A stretch of DNA of 64,000 bases from Microbulbifer variabilis (GTDB lineage: Bacteria; Pseudomonadota; Gammaproteobacteria; Pseudomonadales; Cellvibrionaceae): contig NZ_CP092418.1 in NCBI RefSeq assembly GCF_023716485.1, positions 1,843,001 to 1,907,000 of the forward strand. Direction: 5' to 3'. A program made the position numbers and the translations under genes. The stretch's first letter is position 1, and the number at the start of each line of letters is the position of its first letter. This document shows, piece after piece, positions 41,962-50,798 of this stretch. Below the pieces are notes generated by a model that saw only the letters and a program-made list of their open reading frames with translations, had not been told where the DNA came from and made no database searches.

Positions 41962-43143
41962 ATGACAAGCTACTATGATGTGATAATCATTGGTGCGGGT
42001 ATGGCAGGGCTTAGTTCGGCTTATGCGCTACGCAAATCTGTGGATTCCATTCTAATTTGTGACCAATTCCAGATTGGAAATACTTTTGGTAGTAGCTCCG
42101 GTAGTACGAGAATGTTCAGAGCGATGTACTCCAATCCGTATTACTGCCAAGCTGCAAAATATTCTAATGTACTTTGGGAGTCTCAGGAAAAACATTATGG
42201 TAAAAAACTTAGAGTATCCCATGGCTTGTTATTTTACGGTGAAGACTGGGGAGAGGAAACCATTGAAGGGAGTATCTGTGCGGCTAAACAAGTCATGCAG
42301 AGGCAGTCAATACCTTTTGAAGAGTTGACTGCAAAGGAAATTAGTGCGCGCTGGCCACTGCGCACCAAGCCCGGCTGGCAAGGGCTATTTGAGCCAGCAG
42401 CAGGCGCTGTGTTATCCGGCGAGTCCTTAAATTTTTGGAAAAATGAAGTGATTCGTTGCGGCCATAAAATTAGGTTAGGAACCAAAGTGGTTTCGGTCTC
42501 TGATGGTGCTGATGTAAATGTCCTGCTTGAGGATGGTACTAAAGCTTCATCCAAGCGTTGTATTATAGCAGCAGGCCCTTGGTCTAGATATTTCCTTGAA
42601 CTATTGGGGTATCAGGTACAGCTTCAGATTTGGCCAATGTTATGGGCGTACTATACGATTGAAAGAGATCGTATGGATACCTATCCACAGTGGTTCTGTT
42701 TTCAGGAAAAAGCAAAGAATGATCCTGATCAAGGGCTTTACTATGGGTTTCCTTTTATGGGGGATAAGAAGAACGGCACAGATTTGATCAAAATAGGTAT
42801 TGATTGGGCACCAGACAAGTTAAAAAGGTCAGATTACACTCCCTCTGCGAATATGACGATTCCTACAGAGCTACTGCAAATTCTAGACGATTTTGTATTT
42901 TCTTATATAGAAGGTGTTAGATCCCGCTCAGAGGCGCACTTATGTCCTTATACAATGAGTACAGATGCAGGGTTTGTATTAGACCGTTTGAGCAAAAATA
43001 TTTTTATTTTTAGCCATGGTTCAGGTCAAGCCTTTAAGTTTGCCCCAGTGATTGGGGAAAATTTAAAGCGCCTAGTATTGGATGAGGCACCTTTGTTTGA
43101 TTTGTCACCTTGGTCTGTAAAAAGAGCCGCTTTGCAAGTTTGA
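41962..43143 (+). CDS. FAD amine oxidase of the sarcosine/N-methyltryptophan oxidase family
   Basis: A 393-residue DAO-fold flavoenzyme that should oxidise a secondary or N-methylated amine with release of hydrogen peroxide. It has an N-terminal Rossmann motif VIIIGAGMAGLSSAYAL, then FGSSSGSTRMFRAMYSNPYY, as in monomeric sarcosine oxidase and SolA. Cys328 in LCPYTMSTDAGFVLD is at the position of the covalent-FAD cysteine of this family, and SHGSGQAFKFAPVIG near the C-terminus completes the flavin site. Length is normal. As third gene of the operon it may act on an amino acid or on the product made by its neighbours (inference). Confidence 0.8.
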   Translation: MTSYYDVIIIGAGMAGLSSAYALRKSVDSILICDQFQIGNTFGSSSGSTRMFRAMYSNPYYCQAAKYSNVLWESQEKHYGKKLRVSHGLLFYGEDWGEETIEGSICAAKQVMQRQSIPFEELTAKEISARWPLRTKPGWQGLFEPAAGAVLSGESLNFWKNEVIRCGHKIRLGTKVVSVSDGADVNVLLEDGTKASSKRCIIAAGPWSRYFLELLGYQVQLQIWPMLWAYYTIERDRMDTYPQWFCFQEKAKNDPDQGLYYGFPFMGDKKNGTDLIKIGIDWAPDKLKRSDYTPSANMTIPTELLQILDDFVFSYIEGVRSRSEAHLCPYTMSTDAGFVLDRLSKNIFIFSHGSGQAFKFAPVIGENLKRLVLDEAPLFDLSPWSVKRAALQV

Positions 43144-43250
43144 AGTGTTAAGGGGGCGCGAGGATCAATTAAGATAGGTTCTAAATGTTCGCGTAAATGT
43201 TTTTATTTTTAAGTCAAAAATAATTGCCGATTAAGTTTTTGATTGGTTGG

Positions 43251-43970
43251 TTATGCGCCCATAATTTTTTTGTTGAAATCCAAGACCATTTGTGGTCTGT
43301 CGGTAAATACTCCATCCGCACCCTGTGAGGCAAGTAGTGCTAAGTCGTCAGGGTTATTTACTGTGAAAATATAGTTTTTTAACCCTCGATATTTGGCATC
43401 GTTAAGTAAATCTTTGTGGAGGAAGTCCAAGGCAGTATGTAGTGAATAAGCTTTCAAAGGGGCTGTACATGCGGCTAGATCGAGGGGAACCCCAACTATT
43501 ATTACACCGCGACGAACTTCTGGTAGTAGGCGTAGGCATTCATATAATTGTAATTGATCAAATGAAGATACTATATATTGATCAAAAGTAGCCCCGCTAT
43601 CTGTAACAAATGTACGAATCTCTTGTGCCAATAGTGTCGCACAATTAGGGCCTTTGAGTTCTATGTTTAATTGAGCCTTGTCACCTATTAAGTCTAAGAC
43701 TTCTTGTAGCGTTGGAATCTTACTGCCGCAGGGTAGAGGCATAGCTCTAAGAGTTTCTGGTTGCATGTCTGTAATAATTGTATTCCCAGGTTGCAAACGA
43801 CCTAGGCGCCTATCATGAGTAACAAGAAGTTGACCGCCAATATTCCATATATCAATTTCTACTCCTCCAACCTTCAAATCCAGTGCTTCGCCAATTGCCT
43901 GTAGCGTGTTTTCACTAAACAAGCCTTGGTAACCTCGGTGAGCAAAGCAGAAGAGGGTGCCTAATGCCAT
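43251..43970 (-). CDS. Glycerophosphodiester phosphodiesterase (GDPD family)
   Basis: A 239-residue cytoplasmic enzyme predicted to cleave glycerophosphodiesters to glycerol 3-phosphate and an alcohol. The N-terminal CFAHRGYQGLFSENTLQAI carries the catalytic His-Arg and the metal-binding Glu-Asn. GVEIDIWNIGGQLLVTHDRRLGRL supplies the other metal ligands and the second catalytic His. There is no signal peptide, which points to the UgpQ-like cytoplasmic form. I prefer ATG 43970 to a TTG five codons upstream, but neither has a strong ribosome binding site. It is convergent with the oxidase gene. Confidence 0.85.
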   Translation of the reverse strand: MALGTLFCFAHRGYQGLFSENTLQAIGEALDLKVGGVEIDIWNIGGQLLVTHDRRLGRLQPGNTIITDMQPETLRAMPLPCGSKIPTLQEVLDLIGDKAQLNIELKGPNCATLLAQEIRTFVTDSGATFDQYIVSSFDQLQLYECLRLLPEVRRGVIIVGVPLDLAACTAPLKAYSLHTALDFLHKDLLNDAKYRGLKNYIFTVNNPDDLALLASQGADGVFTDRPQMVLDFNKKIMGA

Positions 43971-44343
43971 TTTCAGAAAGTCCAAGTAGTTGATATAAAT
44001 AAATGATTTATAAGGTATATTCTAGAAGATTGTGTTGTTATTAATACTAATCAATATTGGTTTGTAAGTGTTAATGGGTGTTCTCTCAAGTAGTAATGTG
44101 TTTCCTTAGCTAATTTGGCTGAGTCTTAATAGGTCACTGTAATGGGTTGAATTATGAATCCTTGTGGGGCTTACCATTTAACAGTGGCGTGAAATGTTGT
44201 GATACAACTATCTTTATGGCATAAATAATAAGTGGCTATATTTAACTCTATCTTAAAGATGGTGTATTTGATAGGTTTTATGGTTTGGGTGTATTATTCG
44301 ATTCTATGATTTATAGGTTTGGTATTTTAAATATGGAATTATA
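43971..44343. other. AT-rich divergent promoter region
   Basis: About 370 bp between the divergent GDPD and UDP-glucuronate-decarboxylase-like genes. No gene or clear operator was recognised. Confidence 0.4.
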
Positions 44344-45309
44344 ATGTCACGAATATTGGTTGCAGGTGGCGCCGGCTTCTTAGGGGCTCATCTATGTGAA
44401 AAATTATTGGGAGAGGGGCATGATGTCTACTGCGCTGATAATTTACACACGGGGGTAAAGCACAATATAAAACATCTGTTATCGAATTCATGTTTCAATT
44501 TTATTCAGCATGATGTAACAAACGCATTATATGTTGATGTTGATGAAATTTATAATCTGGCTTGCCCAGCTTCGCCAATTCATTACCAGGTTGATCCAGT
44601 ACAGACGCTAAAAATTAATATTAATGGCGCAATTAACATGCTTGACCTTTCAAAACGGGTTAATGCCAAAATACTCCAGGCTTCATCAAGCGAAGTCTAT
44701 GGAGACCCTGAAGTGCATCCTCAGTCTGAGCAGTACTGGGGAAAGGTAGATCCGGTTTGTATGCGTTCATGTTATATTGAAGGGAAACGGTGTGTTGAAA
44801 CCCTGTTTTTCAGTTACTTCCGTCAATATGGATTGCAAATTAAAGTAGGTAGGATTTTCAATACATACGGACCAAGAATGCACCCAAATGATGGACGTGT
44901 AATAAGTAACTTCATCGTTCAGGCGCTTAAGGGTGATGATATAACCATATATGGTACAGGCCAACAAACACGAAGCTTTTGCTACGTTGATGACTTAGTT
45001 GAAGGATTGATTCGCTTGATGGGGGCTCCAGCAAACATAACGGGACCCATCAATCTGGGAAATCCATCTGAGATTACTATTAGTCAGCTGGCTCAGCGTA
45101 TACTTTCATTAACGGGGTCATCTTCAAAATTGATCTACCTACCATTACCTAGAGATGATCCTCGTCAGCGTAAACCAGTTATTGATCAGGCAAAATCTTT
45201 ACTTAATTGGGAGCCCAGAGTAAAGCTAAACGATGGACTTAAACAAACCATTATTTACTTTGAGAAGCTGCTTTGTATAAGAGGGAGCTCTGGGTTATTG
45301 AAAAATTAA
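44344..45309 (+). CDS. UDP-glucuronate decarboxylase-like NAD sugar-nucleotide enzyme
   Basis: A 321-residue extended short-chain dehydrogenase. [17 protein letters not shown] is the NAD-binding motif. [40 protein letters not shown] and [19 protein letters not shown] are the signatures of UDP-xylose synthase (UXS). The catalytic Tyr-Lys pair is present in SCYIEGKR, but the usual Asp of YDEGKR is Ile and the usual NPIGxR is DPVCMR, so activity may differ. UXS makes UDP-xylose from UDP-glucuronate. No glycosyltransferase or UDP-glucose dehydrogenase is nearby, so its pathway is unclear. Confidence 0.75.
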   Translation: MSRILVAGGAGFLGAHLCEKLLGEGHDVYCADNLHTGVKHNIKHLLSNSCFNFIQHDVTNALYVDVDEIYNLACPASPIHYQVDPVQTLKININGAINMLDLSKRVNAKILQASSSEVYGDPEVHPQSEQYWGKVDPVCMRSCYIEGKRCVETLFFSYFRQYGLQIKVGRIFNTYGPRMHPNDGRVISNFIVQALKGDDITIYGTGQQTRSFCYVDDLVEGLIRLMGAPANITGPINLGNPSEITISQLAQRILSLTGSSSKLIYLPLPRDDPRQRKPVIDQAKSLLNWEPRVKLNDGLKQTIIYFEKLLCIRGSSGLLKN

Positions 45310-45363
45310 TTTCAAAGCCTTAAGCATTGAAGTTGGCAATATTGATTGATAGGTTAATACACA

Positions 45364-46155
45364 TTAACTTCCTATCCGTTCATTCTGGTGAAAATAAAAT
45401 GCTTTTGCATTTTGCCAAAGAACTTGGTTAGCTCCCGTTTCATCCAGAGTATTTTTAATTAATGTGACATCCTCATCTCGAAAAGGACGCGGTGCTCTAG
45501 TAGACGGTAAATCTGAACCGAACATAAGGCAGCTAGGGTTAGCCTGATAAAGATCTTTAATGGCGTTAGATGGATTGAAGTCCAGGCGCCCAAATCCTGT
45601 TGCTTTCACTCGTACACCTTTTTCGGCAAGAGATAGCAGCAACTTGAGCCCAGATTGACTCAACCCCAGGTGATCAATAGACACGCTGGGTAAGGTTAGT
45701 AAGGTGCTTTCTAGAGGGGCCAAGTTGGCTGAATCTACATAGAGTTCTACATGCCAATTGGCCAGATCATAGACTCTTTGTGCGAAATCCTTGATAGTTG
45801 CTGCAGAGATTGAATCCCCACGCTTTAGATTGAATCTTACAGCACGGACGCCATGTTCATTGAGCGCCAGTATCTTTTCATCACTGGTATCTGGCGGAAG
45901 CTGGATCACTCCTACAAAATTCTTCCCTAGGTTTTTTAGAGCATCCATTAGGTAGGTGTGATCATTTCGCTGAAAAGACCCAGAAATAACTGCACCACCG
46001 AGAAGGTCGTAATTTTTTACCCGGTCCAAATAGTCGCTGGTGGTAAAGAAATCAGGCGTAAATCCTTGATTTGAAAAAAGAGGAAAACCAGGGGTAATAA
46101 TGTGAAAATGACTGTCGAAAATAGCAGTTCTATCTGTAGGCATAATAAATAACAT
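45364..46155 (-). CDS. Amidohydrolase-2 family metal-dependent hydrolase
   Basis: A 263-residue TIM-barrel hydrolase related to 2-pyrone-4,6-dicarboxylate lactonase and similar enzymes. IFDSHFHIITPGFPLF near the start carries the HxH metal motif. A His near residue 165 (SVSIDHLGLSQSG) and the Asp of MFGSDLPSTRAPRPF near residue 223 complete the usual set. The substrate is unknown. It has two possible starts, ATG 46155 or ATG 46143; neither has a good ribosome binding site. It is divergent from the second exporter, which suggests both serve the same pathway (inference). Confidence 0.75.
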   Translation of the reverse strand: MLFIMPTDRTAIFDSHFHIITPGFPLFSNQGFTPDFFTTSDYLDRVKNYDLLGGAVISGSFQRNDHTYLMDALKNLGKNFVGVIQLPPDTSDEKILALNEHGVRAVRFNLKRGDSISAATIKDFAQRVYDLANWHVELYVDSANLAPLESTLLTLPSVSIDHLGLSQSGLKLLLSLAEKGVRVKATGFGRLDFNPSNAIKDLYQANPSCLMFGSDLPSTRAPRPFRDEDVTLIKNTLDETGANQVLWQNAKAFYFHQNERIGS

Positions 46156-46291
46156 CTAAAGACTTTGGGTTGAGTGACTTTCTAAAAGTAATGCGCTCAC
46201 AAAAAATTAATACTAAAAGGGTCAGATAGGCCAAACTTTCTAGAATGATTTTTTAGTTCGTGCTGTAAAAATAAGTGCCGGGAAGGATACC

Positions 46292-47695
46292 ATGACAGAA
46301 ACTAGGACTCCCCTGACAAAAACCCAATTTTGGGGTTTGGTAGCACTCAGTCTAGCGGTATTTCTTATTGCAAATGACTTCACAGCTTTCTCTGTAGCGA
46401 TTCCTGCAATGGAGAAGGAGTTTAACTCTGATATCACTACGGCTCAGTGGGTAATAAACGGATATACCCTGGTTTTTGGCGTTCTAATCATCTCTGGAGG
46501 GCGCTTGGCCGATATGTTTGGGCGCCGACGTATCTTCTTTATCGGCACTGCAATCTTTGTCTTTTTTTCTCTTCTTGGTGGACTGGCTGTAGACATGTGG
46601 ATGCTCCTAATATCTCGGGCACTAATGGGTATTGGAGGCGCAATGATGTGGCCGGCCATTCTTGGGATGATCTATGGATTAATGCCGGAGGATCGTTCAG
46701 GCTTGGCGGGTGGCCTAATTATGACAGTCTGCGGAGCATCCAATGCCATTGGGCCAATGTTGGGAGGAATACTAACTGATTTAGCTAGTTGGCGCTGGAT
46801 CTTTTTTATTAACATCCCCATTGCGATTCTGGCTTGCCTAGTTTGTTGGAAGGTGATCGCCGATGACAGTCCGGATAAAATTGATGAAAAAATAGATTAT
46901 GCAGGAGTAACGACCCTGTCTATCTCTTTGTTTGGTTTGCTCGTTGCGCTGGATTTGGCGGTAGACTTTGGCTTTAAAAGCCCCTGGATAGTCTCTTTAT
47001 TTGCAGTTTTCTTGATATTTTTGGGGCTTTTTATCATCGTAGAACGCAATGCTGGCAAGAATGCCTTAATCCCTGAAGATGTAGCTACAAATAATAAGTT
47101 CTTTGCGGCGGGCATGGCAACATTACTACTCTCTGTGGTCTTTTTTGCAGCATTGCTCTATATCCCTCAGTTTCTGACCAAGGTTAGGGGTTACTCAGCA
47201 GCATTTTCTGGAATAGGGTTGTTACCAATGATGGCGGTATTTGGCATAGTTTCCTATATATCTGGCAGTTTGTATGAAAAGCTTGGAGCTAAAGTGATTG
47301 TTTCTGCCGGTACCATTTGTATGTGTATCGGAATGTTTATGCTTTCGCATATGACTGCCAATACCACCTATCCGGTGCTTATTCCCGGCTTGATGATTCT
47401 GGGTGCGGGGGTTGGGCTCTTCTATTCCACAATAACGACTGCGGCGATAACGGTAGTCGATCCATCGCGATCAAGTCTAGCTGGAGCAATACTTTATATG
47501 TATCAAATAGCCGGTGGGGCATTAGGATTAGGAATGAATACCACCATCGTTGCTATGGCTCCAGATCTTCCCACAGGTATTGATAGAGCTTTTACAGTCA
47601 ATGCCTACCTTGCCTTGGCAGGCTTTGTAGTGTGTGTTTTGTTTGTAACAGGTAAAGATGTGAAGGTAGATTATGAAGAAGAGGGGATTTTGTGA
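46292..47695 (+). CDS. DHA2-type MFS drug/metabolite exporter (copy 2)
   Basis: A 467-residue paralogue of the exporter at 38166-39557, with about 14 helices and motif A in GGRLADMFGRRRIFF. The two align along the whole length (for example FNSDITTAQWVINGYTLVFG and AGGALGLGMNTTIVAMAPDL) with scattered substitutions, so the duplication is not recent enough to be identical. GGGAAGGA precedes the ATG. Placed at the other edge of the island, it may move the same or a related compound. Confidence 0.85.
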   Translation: MTETRTPLTKTQFWGLVALSLAVFLIANDFTAFSVAIPAMEKEFNSDITTAQWVINGYTLVFGVLIISGGRLADMFGRRRIFFIGTAIFVFFSLLGGLAVDMWMLLISRALMGIGGAMMWPAILGMIYGLMPEDRSGLAGGLIMTVCGASNAIGPMLGGILTDLASWRWIFFINIPIAILACLVCWKVIADDSPDKIDEKIDYAGVTTLSISLFGLLVALDLAVDFGFKSPWIVSLFAVFLIFLGLFIIVERNAGKNALIPEDVATNNKFFAAGMATLLLSVVFFAALLYIPQFLTKVRGYSAAFSGIGLLPMMAVFGIVSYISGSLYEKLGAKVIVSAGTICMCIGMFMLSHMTANTTYPVLIPGLMILGAGVGLFYSTITTAAITVVDPSRSSLAGAILYMYQIAGGALGLGMNTTIVAMAPDLPTGIDRAFTVNAYLALAGFVVCVLFVTGKDVKVDYEEEGIL

Positions 47696-47973
47696 AGCTC
47701 TTTAGAGAATTTATTAGGTGCTCTAACTTAAGTTATTAGGGAGGCCATAGATTCTCAGTGATCACTCTTCAATGATTGAAAGCTATTTAATCAATAGAAA
47801 CATCTTTGGTAAATAAAAAGCACGTAAAACCGGATCTAAATCAAGCTATTCTATGATGTTTGATAGTCTACAATCATCTAGGCACTTTTTAAGTGCCCAA
47901 TAGAAAAACAATTTTTCAGTCAAATCGATTGTATTAATGCTGAGAGTAATTTGCTGATGTTGAGAGGATGCCT

Positions 47974-48609
47974 ATGAATTATACTTTTATACAAAAGTTA
48001 TCTGCAGAATTGATTGGTACCTTCATTCTCGCTGCAGCGGTATTAACCTCTCTAACCCCAACCAACCCTTTTCCCATAGCGACACCTATTGCTGCGGGGC
48101 TTGCATTGGGCTTATGCGTATATCTCCTTGGGGGCATTTCTGGCTGTCATATCAACCCAGCAATTTCTTTTTCCATGTTAATTTCCAAGAAGATTAGCTT
48201 TAAAGACTTTCTGGGTTATGTAATTGTTCAAATTTGTGGAGGAGTTTTGGCGTTACTGATGGTAACTATGTATGTGCCATTGGGGCAGGAAGGTTGGCTG
48301 GTTTCTCATAAAGCCTCTGTTTTTAGCGGCATTGGTGAAGCATTGGGGACTGCTTTCTTTAGTTTTGGGGTTATGTCTACGACATATAATAAAGATATAA
48401 GTAAGGCCACCTCAGGGATTGTTGTGGGTGGCTCACTACTGCTAGGGTTGATTGTATCCCACAACGCTTCATACGGAATTTTAAACCCGGCTGTGGCTTT
48501 GGCAACAAAGGCCTGGAGCTGGGATTATTTATTCATGCCCTTTGTTGGTGGAGCTGTAGGAGCATTGATTAGTTATTTACTATTTAGGCCCAGTAAACAT
48601 ACTCAGTAG
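47974..48609 (+). CDS. MIP-family aquaporin/glycerol channel
   Basis: A 211-residue six-helix channel with two half-helices carrying the NPA boxes: GGISGCHINPAISFSML near residue 65 and NASYGILNPAVALA near residue 175. These are the hallmark of major intrinsic proteins. The selectivity-filter Arg usually found after the second NPA (NPAR) is replaced (NPAVA), so it may pass something other than water. I chose ATG 47974 because GAGAGG lies at correct spacing; an ATG two codons upstream is too close. Confidence 0.8.
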   Translation: MNYTFIQKLSAELIGTFILAAAVLTSLTPTNPFPIATPIAAGLALGLCVYLLGGISGCHINPAISFSMLISKKISFKDFLGYVIVQICGGVLALLMVTMYVPLGQEGWLVSHKASVFSGIGEALGTAFFSFGVMSTTYNKDISKATSGIVVGGSLLLGLIVSHNASYGILNPAVALATKAWSWDYLFMPFVGGAVGALISYLLFRPSKHTQ

Positions 48610-48628
48610 CATTGTAGAATCACCCCTC

Positions 48629-49117
48629 TTAAGTATAAGTTTGATTTTTATTGTAAATAGATTTCTTTCCTTGGAAGGATTCATAAAATTTCAAATGTGA
48701 GTCGTAAGAAAAGGTATCTAGCCTTGTTTTATAATCCTTTATCCAATTAACCAGCATATTTAGATTTGAATCTTGAGCTTCTTTAGAGTCATACTTATGC
48801 GGTTCCCATGGCCTAGACTTGGCATTGTGTATACATTGCTCAATGCTAAGATCCATAAATATGATTTCAGTGGCTTGGTCAGCCAGAATTTCTAATAAAT
48901 CTGTATAACACCCCTCTACCACCCAGTTTTCATGTTTCTCTAGAAAGTCAATGACCTTCAATTGAGATTCATCTAGAGGCATTCTTTGCGGGGGAGAGGT
49001 TGGCAGCCATGCTAAAGTGTCTAAATCTAAATGTGCAAGTCCTAACTTCTGGGAAAGATACTTTGCTAGAGTGGATTTCCCTGAGGCTGAGTTACCAAAT
49101 ATTAACACCTTGCTCAA
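48629..49117 (-). CDS. P-loop small-molecule kinase-like protein
   Basis: A 162-residue protein with a Walker A motif right at the N-terminus (IFGNSASGKSTLAKYL), followed by LAHLDLDTLAW and WVVEGCYTDLL. These are the features of adenylate/shikimate-kinase-like P-loop proteins of the topology-modulation (FlaR) type. The C-terminal part has IIFMDLSIEQCIHNAKSR (lid region). Substrate not known. It is convergent with the aquaporin gene, 19 bp between the stops. Confidence 0.7.
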   Translation of the reverse strand: MSKVLIFGNSASGKSTLAKYLSQKLGLAHLDLDTLAWLPTSPPQRMPLDESQLKVIDFLEKHENWVVEGCYTDLLEILADQATEIIFMDLSIEQCIHNAKSRPWEPHKYDSKEAQDSNLNMLVNWIKDYKTRLDTFSYDSHLKFYESFQGKKSIYNKNQTYT

Positions 49118-49305
49118 TGATGTATCCTATAAAATAGTTGAAGAGAATTAGTTAATAACTCTTCCTGTTGATTTTAAGAGCAGAAGTAGTAGCAAAGAAC
49201 GATGTATGTGCCTAGCTTGTCTCGATACTAAGGTTGACCAATATTACTATTTCTGCGCTTTGAATAGATATTTTCTTGTGATGTAAAATAGCCGATAGTT
49301 ATACT

Positions 49306-50163
49306 CTACCCCATAATAACTTTCGCCATATTCAGATGCGGATGCTGTGGATTATACTTAATTCCGTTGTTCGGAGAAAAACCGTAATGCTCTGCCAGCG
49401 CTGTTACAAGCACGTAAGTATAGAAGTCGCCTATGGATGTATCGCCACTGAATTTGCCAGCAGCATCTAAGAGTTTCTGCTTGTTTTCTGATAATTCTAG
49501 ACCGGTTTTATTAAAATTTTTAAGGTCTCGTATATCGCTATACATCCACGCGACAATAATTGTATTTCCTACCGCTGTTGGTGCAAAAAGACCAATGATA
49601 TTTGAAGCAATAGCCAGAAAATCACGACGGACAGCTCTATAGTGTTCGCTCCAACTGGTATCCACCGCCCCAAGATTTTGTTTTAGACTTTTAAGTGCAA
49701 GTATAGTGGCCACAATTCCATTGATCTTTGAGGGGATATCATGGATGGATGAGGCTAAAGAAGAAGTTGAAATGCCAAGGTTAATTTTTCTGTCTTTTTT
49801 GAGAGCATTGTTTTTCTCAATTTTATTGTCAATATTTTTTGCAAGGTGTGCTGTGGAGCAAAGTCTTTGATAATCTACAACCGTCAACAAAAAGCTGTTT
49901 TTCATCGCGTCAAGCTGTGAGATTTCACTAGCTGGCACTTTAGAAGTTAAGTATTCCCTGAGAAAGGAGTGAATAGCCAAAATACAACTAACTTCACTGT
50001 TAAGGTGATTCCAATATATCTGACCTTCTATAGAACGATCGCGGCCAGCAACGTAGTTGTTGCTGACATCTCTCTTGATAATTTTACCCCATACATCATA
50101 GCCAGTAGAGCAAAATTTAATCATTTGCTGGATTTTTAAGTCGGTGAAAATATCTGGAGTCAT
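49306..50163 (-). CDS. Unrecognised 285-residue protein
   Basis: I do not recognise this protein. It is mostly helical and soluble, with no signal peptide. Charged stretches (NKIEKNNALKKDRKIN) precede two moderately hydrophobic segments, IVATILALKSL and FLAIASNIIGLFAPTAVGNTIIVAWMY (about 155-170 and 195-220), that could dip into a membrane. The C-terminus has ALAEHYGFSPNNGIKYNPQH. It is a single gene flanked by AT-rich DNA, so it may be accessory. The start ATG lacks an obvious ribosome binding site nearby. Confidence 0.55.
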   Translation of the reverse strand: MTPDIFTDLKIQQMIKFCSTGYDVWGKIIKRDVSNNYVAGRDRSIEGQIYWNHLNSEVSCILAIHSFLREYLTSKVPASEISQLDAMKNSFLLTVVDYQRLCSTAHLAKNIDNKIEKNNALKKDRKINLGISTSSLASSIHDIPSKINGIVATILALKSLKQNLGAVDTSWSEHYRAVRRDFLAIASNIIGLFAPTAVGNTIIVAWMYSDIRDLKNFNKTGLELSENKQKLLDAAGKFSGDTSIGDFYTYVLVTALAEHYGFSPNNGIKYNPQHPHLNMAKVIMG

Positions 50164-50798
50164 ATGAAATCCCTTGATGAAATTAAATGTTCAGCATTTT
50201 CTCATTATTATTAGTTCTTCAAGCGTAAGAAAATTACTTAACCAAAAGGTATAGGTATAGCAAGACAGGTTGTGAGTAAAATATGATATAAACCATATTT
50301 TGAAGAGGCTGTATACCAAATGCCTTTACCTATAGCTACCCGTTACAAACCGAGCGAATACTAGCATACTCACTTCTCAAGCAAATTACCTCTTGGCACA
50401 CTGACTTTAAGGGTTGGATTACTGGCTTGAGATGAAAGAATCTGAAAAGAGTCAGCTATGAACACTTACACCTAATTGGCACCAATGTGCACACTTCAGT
50501 GGGACTTCAATATCTGTACTGACGTTTTAGTTAGTCTCTTTATGAGGCAATGATGAAGTGGAATGTACCAGATATGGAAAGTTTGGCACCTTATGAATCT
50601 TATCATATGTCGGTCTGATACCCCTGCAGGGTATGATTTGAACGATGTTTCATTGAGTTGCAGCACTGCAAGCGCAGCATTCTTTTCATAGCGATAGTAC
50701 AAATAATACGATATAGCTGACCCTTTTGGATCTTTCAGGGTTCGAAATGCTTTATTGGATTAATATCGATTTAACCTAAAGTTAACAGTTTACTTAAC
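50164..50798. other. Intergenic stretch with a small palindrome
   Basis: About 635 bp without a supported gene. A hairpin ATACCC-CTGCA-GGGTAT lies at 50618-50634, without a T-run. A 68-codon open frame here has no recognisable product. Confidence 0.4.

Noticed and set aside
50496..50702. A 68-codon open frame on the minus strand
   Set aside because: No ribosome binding site, no recognisable motif, and the frame contains an unrelated palindrome.
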